Assembly: GCF_001279005.1 (NCBI RefSeq)
Contig: NZ_LGCN01000212.1
Location: forward strand, 1 to 64,000
DNA length: 64,000 nucleotides
Reading direction: 5' to 3'
Source of the DNA: Streptomyces caelestis
GTDB taxonomy: Bacteria; Actinomycetota; Actinomycetes; Streptomycetales; Streptomycetaceae
Of this stretch, positions 17,863 through 28,298 are shown in pieces. The notes beneath the pieces are model-generated. The model was not told where the DNA came from and did not search any database. It saw only the letters and a list, made by a program, of their open reading frames with translations. The stretch's first letter is position 1. Every line of letters starts with the position of its first letter. A program made the translations under genes and the position numbers.

Positions 17863-18105
17863 ATGGCGACACCGAGGACGAAAAGGGACTACTGCTGGAC
17901 CTGCGGCGGGGACCAGCAACACCGTCGGCTGAACAAGAAGGAGGAGGACTGGCTCAAGGAACGGCTCGGCCGGTCCGGGGTCGGCGAGTTCTGGCTCTGC
18001 GTGAACGTGCTCGACCCCGACACCGGGAAGCAGTGCCGCAACCTGCGTACGGGCTTCAACAAGAAACCGTTCGCCGAGCCGATCAAGGCACCCGTGATCG
18101 AGTGA
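17863..18105 (+). CDS. Small Cys-containing conserved hypothetical protein
   Basis: 80 aa. It begins MATPRTKRDYCWTCGG and contains LCVNV and KQCRNLRTG. The CxxC plus two later Cys could bind one zinc, although the later pair is not in a tight knuckle. The middle is basic and helical (NKKEEDWLKERLG). Codon bias is typical of the host. No family function is recognised. It ends 3 nt before the stop of the convergent DsbA-like gene. Confidence 0.7.
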   Translation: MATPRTKRDYCWTCGGDQQHRRLNKKEEDWLKERLGRSGVGEFWLCVNVLDPDTGKQCRNLRTGFNKKPFAEPIKAPVIE

Positions 18106-18108
18106 TCG

Positions 18109-18756
18109 TCACAGGTTGCTGAAGTCCGGCCCCTTCGTCCGGGAGCGCTTGATCTCGTAGAAGCCGGGGACGGAGGCCACCGCGAGGGTGCCGTCCCACA
18201 GCCGGGCGGCCTCCTCGCCCTTGGGCGCCGGGGTGACGACCGGACCGAAGAAGGCGATCTCCTCGCCGTCGGGGCCGGGGACCGCGATGACCGGGGTGCC
18301 GACCTCCTGGCCGACCTTCTCGATGCCCTCCTCGTGGGAGGCGCGCAGCTCGGGCTCGTACGGGGTGGAGTCCCAGTGCTCCATGAGGGACTCGGGCAGG
18401 CCGACGTCCTTCAGGGCGGCGGCGACCGTCTCCTTCCCCGGACCCTCGCCCCGGTTGTGGATGCGGGTGCCGAGCGCGGTGTAGAGGTCGCCGAGCACCT
18501 CGGCGCCGTGCTCCTGCCGGGCCGCGATGACCACCCGGACCGGACCCCAGGCCTTGACCTCCAGCATCTCGCGGTACTCGGCGGGGAGCTCGTCGAGCTT
18601 GTCCTCGTTGAGGACCGCGAGGCTCATCAGGTGCCAGCGGACCTCGATGTCCCGCACCTTCTCCACCTCCAGCACCCAGCGGGAGGTCATCCAGGCCCAG
18701 GGGCACAGCGGGTCGAACCAGAAGTCGACGGGCGTGGCGGGAGACGTGTCCGGCAT
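18109..18756 (-). CDS. DsbA/FrnE-family oxidoreductase, mycothiol-dependent nitroreductase-like (Rv2466c type)
   Basis: 215 aa thioredoxin-fold protein with inserted helical domain. The start VDFWFDPLCPWAWMTSRWVL, followed by DIEVRWHLMSLAVLNE, matches the actinobacterial Rv2466c group. Those proteins use mycothiol as cofactor in oxidative-stress defence. The mycobacterial enzyme has CPWC. Here the motif reads CPWA, so the resolving Cys is absent and a monothiol mechanism is implied. The ATG at 18756 has GAGGAG upstream. It is divergent from pepN with 137 nt between starts. Confidence 0.88.
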   Translation of the reverse strand: MPDTSPATPVDFWFDPLCPWAWMTSRWVLEVEKVRDIEVRWHLMSLAVLNEDKLDELPAEYREMLEVKAWGPVRVVIAARQEHGAEVLGDLYTALGTRIHNRGEGPGKETVAAALKDVGLPESLMEHWDSTPYEPELRASHEEGIEKVGQEVGTPVIAVPGPDGEEIAFFGPVVTPAPKGEEAARLWDGTLAVASVPGFYEIKRSRTKGPDFSNL

Positions 18757-18893
18757 GTCACTCCTCGGGAGGGGAAGTTTCGTCCGGGGGAACAACGTGA
18801 CCGGTCCCCGCCATTCCCGGACGGCCCGCGTCAGGAGCGCATGGCAGGATCGGTCCTGTTCATCCCTGTCGACGACGCATGAGGAGTCCGCCC

Positions 18894-21476
18894 GTGCCCG
18901 GTGAGAATCTGACCCGTGACGAGGCCCGGGAGCGGGCAGCCCTGCTGTCCGTCGACGGGTACGAGGTGTCCCTGGACCTGCGTTCGGCGGTCGGCGAGCA
19001 CGGCGGCGGGGAGCCGCGCACCTTCCGCTCCGTCACCACCGTCCGGTTCCGCTGCGCCGAGCCGGGCGCGAGCAGCTTCGCGGACCTGATCGCGCCGGGC
19101 GTGACGAGTGCGACGCTCAACGGGCGCGACCTCGACCCCGGCCAGGTCTTCGACGGCTCGCGGATCCTGCTGGAGGACCTGGCCGCCGAGAACGAACTCG
19201 TCGTCGACGCGCAGTGCGCCTACTCCCGCACCGGCGAGGGCATGCACCGCTTCGTCGACCCCGAGGACGGCGAGGTGTACCTGTACACCCAGTACGAGCC
19301 GGCCGACTCCCGTCGCGTCTTCGCCAACTTCGAGCAGCCCGACCTCAAGGCGCCGTACCGCTTCGAGGTGCGCGCGCCCGAGGGCTGGACGGTGTGGAGC
19401 AACGGGGCCGGTGAACTCGCCGACGGCGTGTGGCGGTTCGCGGAGACCAAGCCGATCTCGACGTACATCACGTGTGTGGTGGCCGGCCCGTACCACTACG
19501 TGACCGACTCCTACGAGCGGGTCCTCGAGGACGGCACGCGGCTGGAGATCCCGCTCGGCGCGATGTGCCGCAAGGGCCTCGCCCCGCACTTCGACGCCGA
19601 CGACGTGTTCCTGGTGACCAAGCAGGGCCTGGACTTCTTCCACGACCACTTCGACTACCCGTACCCGTTCGGCAAGTACGACCAGGCGTTCGTGCCCGAG
19701 TACAACCTGGGCGCGATGGAGAACCCGGGGATGGTGACCTTCCGGGAGGAGTTCATCTTCCGGGGCAAGGTGACGCGGGCGTCGTACGAGGGCCGGGCCA
19801 ACGTCATCCTGCACGAGATGGCGCACATGTGGTTCGGCGACCTGGTCACCATGGAGTGGTGGGACGACCTGTGGCTGAAGGAGTCCTTCGCGGACTTCAT
19901 GGGCGCGTTCTCGCTGGTCGGGGCGACCCGCTTCACCGACGGCTGGATCACCTTCGCCAACCGCCGCAAGGCGTGGGCCTACCGCGCGGACCAGCTGCCC
20001 TCCACGCACCCGATCACCGCCGACATCCGCGACCTGCAGGACGCCAAGCTCAACTTCGACGGCATCACGTACGCCAAGGGCGCCTCGGTGCTCAAGCAGC
20101 TGGTGGCGTACGTCGGTCAGGACGCGTTCCTGGAGGGCGCCCGGCGCTACTTCAAGCGGCACGCGTACGGCAACACGCGCCTCGGCGACCTGCTGTCCGT
20201 CCTCGAGGAGACCAGCGGGCGGGACATGGCCGCCTGGTCGCGGGCGTGGCTGCAGACGGCCGGCGTCAACTCCCTCACCCCGCAGGTGCTGCTGCGCGAG
20301 GACGGCAGGGTCGACGAGCTGGCGATCGTGCAGGAGGCCGCGGAGTCGCATCCCGAGCTGCGCCCGCACCGGGTGGCGGTGGGCCTGTACCGGCGCACGG
20401 ACTCCGGCGCCCTGGAGCGGTACGCGCAGGCCGAGACGGACGTCGAGGGGGCGCGTACGGTCGTGACGGAGCTGGCGGGCGCGGACGCGCCGGAGCTGGT
20501 GCTGGTCAACGACGACGACCTGACGTACTGCAAGACCCGCTTCGACGAGACGTCGCTGGCCACGCTGCGCGAGCACCTGGGCGCGCTGACCGACCCGCTC
20601 GCCCGCGCCCTGTGCTGGTCGGCGCTGTGGAACATGACGCGGGACGCGCTGCTGCCGGCCCGGGAGTTCATCGCACTGGTGCTGCGGTTCGCGGGCCGCG
20701 AGTCCGACATCGGCGTGCTCCAGATGTTGCACGCGTGGGCCGAGTCGGCCGCGGTGCACTACACCGCGCCCGAGCGGCGGGAGCAGGCCGGGCGCCGGCT
20801 CGCCGAGGGCGCCTCCGCCCTGCTGTACGCCGCCGAGGCGGGCAGCGAGCACCAGCTGGCGTGGGCGCGGTTCTTCGCGCACGCGGCCGACGCGCCGGCC
20901 GACTTCGAGCTGCTGACCTCGCTGCTCGACGGCACGGTGACCCTGCCGGGCCTGGAGGTCGACCAGGAGCTGCGCTGGGCGTTCCTGGAGCCGCTGGCCG
21001 CGCACGGGGTGGCGGACGAGAAGCGGCTGGACGAGGAGCTGGCCCGGGACGACACCGCGTCCGGCAAGCGGCACCACGTGCGCTGCCTGGCCGCCCGCCC
21101 GTCGGCGGCGGTCAAGGCGCAGTGCTGGGCGCAGGTCGTGGAGTCGGACGCGCTGTCCAACGCGCTGGTGGAGGCGACGATCTCGGGCTTCGCCCAGTCG
21201 TCCCAGCGGGAGCTGCTCGCGCCGTACGCGGAGAGGTACTTCGCGGCGATCGAGCGGGTGTGGAGCGAGCGGTCGATCCAGATCGGCATGGACGTGGTGC
21301 GGGGCCTGTTCCCCTCCTTCCAGGACTCGCGCGCGACGCTGGACGCGACGGACGCGTGGCTCACGTCCCACGAGGACGCGGCCCCCGCCCTGCGCCGGCT
21401 GGTCCTGGAGGCCCGCGACGACCTGGCCCGGGCCCTGCGCGGGCAGGCCTGCGACGCGGCCGCCGCCGGCCGCTGA
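18894..21476 (+). CDS. pepN: Aminopeptidase N, M1 family (copy 1)
   Basis: 860 aa cytoplasmic zinc metallopeptidase that removes N-terminal residues from peptides. The substrate-binding motif is GAMENPG. The zinc site is HEMAH (first His about residue 307) with the downstream Glu in LKESFADF. The C-terminal ERAP1-like domain is complete. The GTG start at 18894 (VPGENLTRDEAR) has GAGGAG 7 nt upstream. The closest relative in the window is the second M1 gene at 29040, with the same start sequence pattern and length. Confidence 0.96.
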   Translation: MPGENLTRDEARERAALLSVDGYEVSLDLRSAVGEHGGGEPRTFRSVTTVRFRCAEPGASSFADLIAPGVTSATLNGRDLDPGQVFDGSRILLEDLAAENELVVDAQCAYSRTGEGMHRFVDPEDGEVYLYTQYEPADSRRVFANFEQPDLKAPYRFEVRAPEGWTVWSNGAGELADGVWRFAETKPISTYITCVVAGPYHYVTDSYERVLEDGTRLEIPLGAMCRKGLAPHFDADDVFLVTKQGLDFFHDHFDYPYPFGKYDQAFVPEYNLGAMENPGMVTFREEFIFRGKVTRASYEGRANVILHEMAHMWFGDLVTMEWWDDLWLKESFADFMGAFSLVGATRFTDGWITFANRRKAWAYRADQLPSTHPITADIRDLQDAKLNFDGITYAKGASVLKQLVAYVGQDAFLEGARRYFKRHAYGNTRLGDLLSVLEETSGRDMAAWSRAWLQTAGVNSLTPQVLLREDGRVDELAIVQEAAESHPELRPHRVAVGLYRRTDSGALERYAQAETDVEGARTVVTELAGADAPELVLVNDDDLTYCKTRFDETSLATLREHLGALTDPLARALCWSALWNMTRDALLPAREFIALVLRFAGRESDIGVLQMLHAWAESAAVHYTAPERREQAGRRLAEGASALLYAAEAGSEHQLAWARFFAHAADAPADFELLTSLLDGTVTLPGLEVDQELRWAFLEPLAAHGVADEKRLDEELARDDTASGKRHHVRCLAARPSAAVKAQCWAQVVESDALSNALVEATISGFAQSSQRELLAPYAERYFAAIERVWSERSIQIGMDVVRGLFPSFQDSRATLDATDAWLTSHEDAAPALRRLVLEARDDLARALRGQACDAAAAGR

Positions 21477-21529
21477 GGGACGGATCCGGCCCTCGGCCGG
21501 ACGTTCCGCCATCGTTACAGAAGGCCCGT

Positions 21530-21563
21530 AACCCCTGGTCCGCTCCCGAACGGACCAGGGGTT
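21530..21563 (+). terminator. Hairpin terminator after pepN copy 1
   Basis: 13-bp perfect stem (AACCCCTGGTCCG and its complement), 8-nt loop. Confidence 0.85.
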
Positions 21564-21666
21564 CCCGGTATCCGCACACATGTCCTTCAGCGCGGCCTTG
21601 TCCCTGTTTGTCGACGGACGTGTAACACGGGTTCGGAGACCGGCCGGAGGCGGGAAATTGCCGGTC

Positions 21667-22728
21667 ATGAACCACAACACCCCGCTCTCCCCCCGCCCCC
21701 TGCACCACCTCTCCACCGGCGCCGGGCGCCGGGTGCTGACCCACGCGCAGCTGCGCGCCCACGGCGTCTCGGCCGCGAAGGCAAGCGAGCAGTGCCGCCC
21801 CGGCGGGCCCTGGCTGCACCTGCTCCCGGGCGTCGTCCTGCTCCACCCCGGTCCGCCGACCAGCGAGGAGCGGCTGCACGCGGTGCTGTTGTACGCGGCA
21901 CGGGAGCGGACCGCGGGCGTCCCGAGCGTCCCCGTCCAGCCCGGTACGGAGAGCCCTCCCCCGTCCCCCTACGGAGAGGCGATGATCACCGGACTGGCCG
22001 CGCTGACCCTGCACGGCTTTCCGTCCGCTCCCCCGCTGCCGTCCCTGGAGGCCTTCGACGTCCTGGTCCCGCGGCTGCGCCGGCTGCGCTCGACGGGCTG
22101 CGCCCGCATCGTCCGCACCCCCGACCTGCCCGTCCCGGAGCAGGTCACGGGCCTGCCGGTGGCCCCGGTCCCGCGCGCGCTGGCCGACGCCGTGGCGGGC
22201 CTCCAGGACGCGGGCACGGTGCGCCGGCTGCTCACGGAGGCGGTGCGCGGCGGCTTCTGCGATCCGGCGGCCGTGGTGCGCGAGCTGACCGCCGCGAAGC
22301 TGCTGAACCGGCCGCACGTGGTGGACGCGGTGGACTCGCTGCTGGCCGAGGGACGGACGCTGGCGGAGTCCCGGCTGTACCGGATGGTGCGCGACCACGG
22401 CCTGCCCGACCCGTGCTGGAACGTCGACCTGCGGCTGCCGGGCGGACCCCGCCTCGGCGGCGTGGACGCCTACTGGCCGGAGCACGCGGTGGCGGTGGAG
22501 CTGGACACCCGCGCGCCGCGCCCGGGCCGGCGGCCCGACGACGAGGCCGAGTGGTCGGAGTACGCCCGCAGGCGCGACCACCTGGAGCGCCTCGGCATCA
22601 CGGTCGTCCACATCACCCCGCGCAAGCTGCGGGACGCGGCGGAGCAGCAGGCCGCGGTGGTCCGTACGGCGCTGATCGCCTCGGCCGACCGCGACCCGTC
22701 GGCGTACGTCGTGGTGCTGCCCCGGTAG
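21667..22728 (+). CDS. Hypothetical protein, AbiEi/DUF559-like layout
   Basis: About 353 aa from ATG 21667; the frame is open 29 codons further upstream. The N-terminal part (VLTHAQLRAHGVSAAKA ... LLPGVVLLHPGPP) reads like the winged-helix module at the start of AbiEi-type or Rv2827c-type proteins. The C-terminal part (YWPEHAVAVELDT ... HLERLGITVVHITPRKL) resembles the DUF559/Vsr-like nuclease fold with a putative Asp/Glu-xVE core. Many actinobacteria carry such proteins with no demonstrated activity. No partner toxin gene is adjacent. The assignment is by fold impression only. Confidence 0.6.
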   Translation: MNHNTPLSPRPLHHLSTGAGRRVLTHAQLRAHGVSAAKASEQCRPGGPWLHLLPGVVLLHPGPPTSEERLHAVLLYAARERTAGVPSVPVQPGTESPPPSPYGEAMITGLAALTLHGFPSAPPLPSLEAFDVLVPRLRRLRSTGCARIVRTPDLPVPEQVTGLPVAPVPRALADAVAGLQDAGTVRRLLTEAVRGGFCDPAAVVRELTAAKLLNRPHVVDAVDSLLAEGRTLAESRLYRMVRDHGLPDPCWNVDLRLPGGPRLGGVDAYWPEHAVAVELDTRAPRPGRRPDDEAEWSEYARRRDHLERLGITVVHITPRKLRDAAEQQAAVVRTALIASADRDPSAYVVVLPR

Positions 22729-22741
22729 GGGGCCGGGGCGG

Positions 22742-22791
22742 CGGCGCCGGGAGGGGAGGGGCCGCGGTCGGCCCCTCCCCTCCCGGCGCCG
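22742..22791. terminator. Long bidirectional hairpin terminator
   Basis: Perfect 23-bp stem (22742-22764 with 22769-22791) and a 4-nt CGGT loop, between convergent genes; each stop lies within 15 nt. Confidence 0.92.
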
Positions 22792-22793
22792 GG

Positions 22794-24557
22794 TCAGCGC
22801 TTCCTCAGCACCAGCTCGGTGTTGCGGTCCCCCGGGTCGCCGGCCAGGTCCGTGCGGGAGCCGGGGGCGTTGAAGGAGAGTTCGCGGTAGAGGGCGGCCA
22901 GGCCGGTCCGGGAGAGGTCGGTGAAGTCCGTGCGGTGCGGGGCCGAGGACTCGACGAGGGTGGTGAAGAGCGAGAGCGTGCCGTCCTCGTTGTCCACCAG
23001 CTCGACGACCCGGGCCAGTTGGGGGAAGTCGACGTGGGAGGCGGTGGAGATCTCCCAGAAGGCGCCGCCGGACCCGGTGTGCGGGGTGATCGCGTTGCGG
23101 TGGATGTGCCCGTTGACCCACGCGACCACGTTGCGGTGCCGGCCGAGGAGCGCGACGACCTCCTCGCCGGTGTGGCGCCGCTCGCCGGGTCGGGCCGGGT
23201 CGCGGTGGGTGTTGTTCATCGACGTGCTCGTGTGGTGGCTGAACACGATGGCGTACGCGTCCCGGTTCTCGGTGAGCGTCCGCTCCAGCCAGCGCAGCTG
23301 GGCCGTGCCGAGGGAGCCGTTGTAGTGGCCGCCCGGGTCGGTGGTGTCGAGGCTGATGCCGAGGACGTCGTCGGCGATGCGGAAGGCGTAGTACTGGGTG
23401 CCCGCGTCAAGGTTCTCCGCGGAGTAGCCGTGGCCCACCGGGCCGGCGCCGCGGTACGCCGGGTCCAGGTGCGCCCGGAGGTACTCGGCGGGGGTGAAGG
23501 GTGCGCGTTTCTCGTCGGGGGTGACGGAGCGCATGGAGCGGGCGTGGGCCGCCAGGAAGTCGCCGTACCGCACGCCCCTGGGGTCCTCGGCCTTCTTGAT
23601 CGTCTGCTGGAGCCGGTGCGCCTCGGCCGCCGGCAGGTCCATCAGCTTCCGTCCGCCGACGGCGAGTTCGGTGAGGCGGGGGTCGCCGTGGGAGGCGTAG
23701 CAGCCGAGCGGCATCGTGTCGTGGTTGCCGACGGTGGAGTACCAGGGCAGGTCGAGGCCGGGGCTGTCCACCTCGCGGACGGCCGCCGCGAGGAAGCCGT
23801 CCAGGTGCGGGAAGCCGAGCCGCTTGTCGGCGTCGCGGAGCACGGTGTCGGGGTGCCAGTACTGCTTCAGACCGCTGTTCTGGACGCCCTCGTAGTGGCG
23901 CGGGTCCCCGGTGTTCGGGGTGACGCGGCCCCCGCTCATCACCGTCAGGAACCACTCCAGCTCCGAGCGGCAGTTGTTGTCCGTGTTGTCGCCGGTGGTC
24001 ATCGCGAAGTGCAGCGGCGATCCGGTGACGGGGGCGGCGCGCAGCGCGTTGACCCGCTCCACGAGGGCGACCGCGCCCTGGACGGTCAGCGCCTCCTGGG
24101 GCCGCCAGGCGTGGACGTCCGCCGAGCGCAGGTACTCCAGGCGCAGCGGGTGCTGGGTGTCGATGATGTGCAGGTCGGTGAGGTGCACGAACGCGGCGAG
24201 CGCGGTCCGGCGGTCGTCCCGTCCGGGCCGCGGTCCGGCGAGCTCGCCGCGCACCGCCCGGCCCCAGCCCGGCCCCTCGGTGAGGCGCCGGTAGCCCGCG
24301 CCGCGGCGCGGGGCCGCGGCGGCGGCGACGGTGGTGCCGCGGGTGTACGGGGCGAGCGGGGCGGCCGGGGCCCCGCCGGAGGAGGCGGGCACGGCCTCCT
24401 CCGTGCCGGAACCGGAGGCCGCCGCGGCGGCGGCCCGGCCCTCGCCGGGCCACAGCGCGTAGCCGGCGCCGGCGGAGAGGGCCACCGCTCCGGTGGCGGC
24501 GAGGAGGGAACGACGGTGGAGTCCAGTGGAGCCGGCGACTGAGCGTATGCGCGACAT
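22794..24557 (-). CDS. Tat-exported metallophosphoesterase (TIGR03767-like)
   Basis: 587 aa. The N-terminal twin-arginine signal reads GLHRRSLLAATGAVALSAGA, followed by an Ala/Gly-rich linker, so the enzyme is predicted to be exported folded. The calcineurin-like phosphoesterase motifs are in order: HLTDLHI, GDNTDN, GNHD, FSHH and GHIHRN, which would hold two metal ions. The length and spacing fit the actinobacterial TIGR03767 family, whose substrate is not established. The ATG at 24557 is used. It is the only gene of its transcript, with 250 nt before the NUDIX gene. Confidence 0.88.
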   Translation of the reverse strand: MSRIRSVAGSTGLHRRSLLAATGAVALSAGAGYALWPGEGRAAAAAASGSGTEEAVPASSGGAPAAPLAPYTRGTTVAAAAAPRRGAGYRRLTEGPGWGRAVRGELAGPRPGRDDRRTALAAFVHLTDLHIIDTQHPLRLEYLRSADVHAWRPQEALTVQGAVALVERVNALRAAPVTGSPLHFAMTTGDNTDNNCRSELEWFLTVMSGGRVTPNTGDPRHYEGVQNSGLKQYWHPDTVLRDADKRLGFPHLDGFLAAAVREVDSPGLDLPWYSTVGNHDTMPLGCYASHGDPRLTELAVGGRKLMDLPAAEAHRLQQTIKKAEDPRGVRYGDFLAAHARSMRSVTPDEKRAPFTPAEYLRAHLDPAYRGAGPVGHGYSAENLDAGTQYYAFRIADDVLGISLDTTDPGGHYNGSLGTAQLRWLERTLTENRDAYAIVFSHHTSTSMNNTHRDPARPGERRHTGEEVVALLGRHRNVVAWVNGHIHRNAITPHTGSGGAFWEISTASHVDFPQLARVVELVDNEDGTLSLFTTLVESSAPHRTDFTDLSRTGLAALYRELSFNAPGSRTDLAGDPGDRNTELVLRKR

Positions 24558-24807
24558 GGCGCTTGTCCCCCCGGGTGCGAACGCGTCGGCAGTGGTCGCG
24601 GGGCGACCGCCGGGCGATCGTCCCGCTCGTACTGGATGCTCGGCACCGGGGATGACCCGGGCGTGAACGAGACGGCAACGCGCGACACCGATCGCCGTAC
24701 GTCGGTCCCGGGCCGCTCGCGGACCGCCGCAGGCGTCGCCGGCCGCTCCCGCACCGGCCGGGGAGCGGTCACGCCGCGTTCATCTCACGGGGCAGCGGGC
24801 CCTGGCT

Positions 24808-25242
24808 TCAGGCGCTCTCCACCCGTCCGGCGGCCGGACGTTCCCGCCACGGCCGCAGCCCGATGTCGACCATGCGGACGCGGACCGGGTCCGCGGCGGC
24901 GTCCAGGGGGCGCCAGGCGGCGAGGTCGGTGGAGCCGCCGAGCTCGTCGCGGAGTCCGCCGCCGGTGATCCGGCCCTCGTGGACCAGCCGTACGCCGTGA
25001 TGGTCGACGGAGCGGCCGAGGCGGGCGGGGAAGGTGCGGCGGGTGGAGTTCACGCCGAGCAACCCGGTGACCTCGACGCGGTAGCCGGTCTCCTCCTCGA
25101 CCTCCCGCCGCACGGTGCCGTAGGGATCCTCGCCGTGCTCCATGCCGCCGCCCGGCAGCACCCACTCGGGGACGCCGACGGGGCCCGGCGACCGGGCGAG
25201 CAGGAGCTGTCCCTCGCGCACCACCACGGCGCAGGCCGCCAC
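24808..25242 (-). CDS. NUDIX hydrolase
   Basis: 144 aa. The NUDIX box is complete (GGGMEHGEDPYGTVRREVEE then ETGY), fitting G-x5-E-x7-REVxEExG. The fold cleaves nucleoside diphosphates linked to another moiety. No extra domain points to the substrate. It opens with a GTG at 25242 with only a weak GAGG in front. Confidence 0.88.
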   Translation of the reverse strand: MAACAVVVREGQLLLARSPGPVGVPEWVLPGGGMEHGEDPYGTVRREVEEETGYRVEVTGLLGVNSTRRTFPARLGRSVDHHGVRLVHEGRITGGGLRDELGGSTDLAAWRPLDAAADPVRVRMVDIGLRPWRERPAAGRVESA

Positions 25243-25378
25243 CCTCGGATTCCGTCGCGTCCGGGGACGTCGGCCCGGCGGCCGGCACCGCGGAACCCGC
25301 GTGGGCGACTCGTCGTCCTCCGTCCCCGCCTCCCGGCCGCCGCCGGGGTCCTGGTCGAGTCGGTCGTCCCGGCGTCGC

Positions 25379-26353
25379 TCAGTCGCAGGTCAGGGTGCGC
25401 GACTCGGGGAGCCCGGCGGTGATCCTGGCCCGCTCGGGGGCGATGTCCTCCTCCCCGGCGATCACCGTGTCCGGGCGGTCGCCCACGCGGGGCAGACCGA
25501 CCATCACCCGGTCGCCCCCGCGGAGGCGGGGCTGCCCGGCCGGCTCCAGCACGAAGGTGATCCGGTCCGTGCTCCTCCCCTTGTAGGCGCGGGTCACCTC
25601 GAGCGTGACCCGTTCCCGGTCGGCGTCCGCCACCGGCTCCACGGCGGTGACGGTGCCCTCGGCGACGAGACGGGCGCAGGCCAGGTAGCGGGGGCTGCCG
25701 AAGGCGACACCACCGTCCTGCCCGCCGTCCTGCCCGTAGGCCTCCTTGCCGGCCGCGGAGTCCGGCGCCACCGCCGCTTCGTCGTTCGACGCCGTGCCGC
25801 CCTGCGTCACGAGCCAGCCGCCCGTCCCCACCACCAGCGTGGCGGCGGCCGCCGCGGCGAGCGTGCCGAGGGCCGCCTTCAGACGGCGGGCGCGGTGCGG
25901 GCCGCGGGAGCCTCCGGGACGCGGGGAGCGGGGCCTCGGCGGCGTGGGGGCGGGCGGCCGGCGCCGCTTCCCGTCCCCGGCGTCCCCGCCCTCCGGGAAG
26001 CGTCCCTCCGTGCCCGGCCGCCGCGCCCCCACGCCGGACTCCGGCCGCTCCCCCGGCCGGGCGGCTCCGCCCCGCCCCGCCGGGGCGCCGTTCTCCGTGC
26101 CGGCCTCCGTGCCGGCGGCGGTCTCCCCCGGGGCGGCGGCGAGCGCGTCCCCGATCAGCGCCAGCCGTTCCCGCAGCACCGCCAGGTCGGCGGCGGCGGC
26201 GTCGCGCGCGGCCAGGAACGCCGGATCCCGCCGGGCCGGCGCGGGCAGCGGCTCGTCCAGGAGCGCGGCCGTCAGGGGGTCCATGCCGTCGTACCCGGCG
26301 CCGGCGGCGTCCTCGGCCGCGTTCCCGGGGTCCCGGTCGTCGTGGGCGGTCAC
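25379..26353 (-). CDS. Single-pass membrane protein, probable anti-sigma partner
   Basis: 324 aa. The cytoplasmic N-terminal half has a conserved-looking start (MDPLTAALLDEPLPAPARRDPAF) and a helical stretch, then a Pro/Gly/Arg-rich linker. One membrane helix follows (about 158-180, TLAAAAAATLVVGTGGWLV), then an external domain of about 140 residues with two Cys. No zinc-finger anti-sigma motif is present. Its start follows the sigma-factor stop by 1 nt, with GAGGTGG inside the sigma gene end as ribosome site. That tight coupling, and the membrane topology, suggest it controls the sigma factor. Confidence 0.7.
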   Translation of the reverse strand: MTAHDDRDPGNAAEDAAGAGYDGMDPLTAALLDEPLPAPARRDPAFLAARDAAAADLAVLRERLALIGDALAAAPGETAAGTEAGTENGAPAGRGGAARPGERPESGVGARRPGTEGRFPEGGDAGDGKRRRPPAPTPPRPRSPRPGGSRGPHRARRLKAALGTLAAAAAATLVVGTGGWLVTQGGTASNDEAAVAPDSAAGKEAYGQDGGQDGGVAFGSPRYLACARLVAEGTVTAVEPVADADRERVTLEVTRAYKGRSTDRITFVLEPAGQPRLRGGDRVMVGLPRVGDRPDTVIAGEEDIAPERARITAGLPESRTLTCD

Positions 26354-26354
26354 G

Positions 26355-26894
26355 TCACACCACCTCGTCCTCGTGCAGGCGGGCGCGCAGGGCGCGCACC
26401 GCCGTGTGCAGCCTGCTCTTGACCGTGCCCTCCGGGACGCCGAGCTGTTCGGCGATGGACCGCACCGGCAGGTCGGCGTAGAAACGCAGCACGACCACCT
26501 GGCGCTGCGCGTCGGGCAGCTCGTCCAGGCCGCGGGCCACGGCGAGGGAGAGCAGGCTGGTCTCCTCGCCGGACGGGGCCTGTGCCGGGCGGAGCGACGC
26601 GAGGCGCTCCCCGAGCCGCTCCTGGCGGCGCTTGGCCCGGTGCCAGTCCATGGCGAGGTTGGAGGCGACCACCGCCGCCCACGCCGAGACGTCCCGCGGC
26701 GCCTCCCGACCGCTCGCGGCGCGTTCCAGCAGCCGCAGGCGGACCTGCTGCACCCCGTCCGGCAGGTCCGCCTGCGGTACCCCGCCCAGTGCGAGCACCG
26801 CCCGCACCCGGCGTTCCTGCGCCGCGTCCAGCGGGTCGTCGTCCGTGGCGGCGTACGACGACCCGCGGCCGCGCCGGATCCTTCCGCGCAGCAC
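26355..26894 (-). CDS. ECF-type RNA polymerase sigma factor
   Basis: 179 aa. Region 2 spans about 30-95 (VQQVRLRLLERA ... AAVVASNLAMDWHRA) and region 4 about 115-175 (LPDAQRQVVVLRFYADLPVRSIAEQLGVPEGTVKSRLHTAVRALR), with the usual helix-turn-helix. It is translationally coupled to the membrane protein downstream, a typical sigma/anti-sigma arrangement. The target promoter cannot be read; no obvious autoregulated -35/-10 is seen upstream. Confidence 0.9.
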   Translation of the reverse strand: MLRGRIRRGRGSSYAATDDDPLDAAQERRVRAVLALGGVPQADLPDGVQQVRLRLLERAASGREAPRDVSAWAAVVASNLAMDWHRAKRRQERLGERLASLRPAQAPSGEETSLLSLAVARGLDELPDAQRQVVVLRFYADLPVRSIAEQLGVPEGTVKSRLHTAVRALRARLHEDEVV

Positions 26895-27218
26895 TGGCCA
26901 CCCCCCTCACGCTGTTTCCCCTACGACGCCGCTCCCGCCCGGAACGTTCGACCGGGTCCTCCGGGTCCGGCCGAGGCGTATGTCACACCTCCGTGTGGCC
27001 GGGACCGGACCGGGCAGGGGACCTTCCGGCCCACGGCCCCCAAAGGCTGAATTTCTGCAGTTCACAGGGGTGGCGGCCGAAGGTCCGCAACCGGTGCTCG
27101 TCGCCGGGCTGTCCACTGGGCGGGCAGGATCCGCAAAGAATTGGACAGGCGGGCCGTGGTCGGCCGCATGATGGAAGAGCCTCGGCCAGGCATTCGGATA
27201 CGAATCAGGACACAGTAG

Positions 27219-28244
<1,026 letters not shown>

Positions 28245-28257
28245 CGCCGCGGGCATG

Positions 28258-28294
28258 ACCGAGGGGGCGCCCGCCGAACGGGCGCCCCCTCGGT
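28258..28294. terminator. Bidirectional hairpin terminator after asd
   Basis: Perfect 16-bp stem (ACCGAGGGGGCGCCCG and its complement) with a CCGAA loop; it also lies just past the toxin stop on the other strand. Confidence 0.92.
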
Positions 28295-28298
28295 GCGT

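Noticed and set aside
18831..21716. 961-codon open frame antisense to pepN copy 1, and a similar one at 28974-31760 antisense to copy 2
   Set aside because: Both mirror the GC third positions of the pepN genes, give Arg/Leu/Val/Gln-rich nonsense protein and cross gene boundaries.
24558..24807. Small gene between the phosphoesterase and NUDIX genes
   Set aside because: Only shadow frames; no ribosome site or family similarity.
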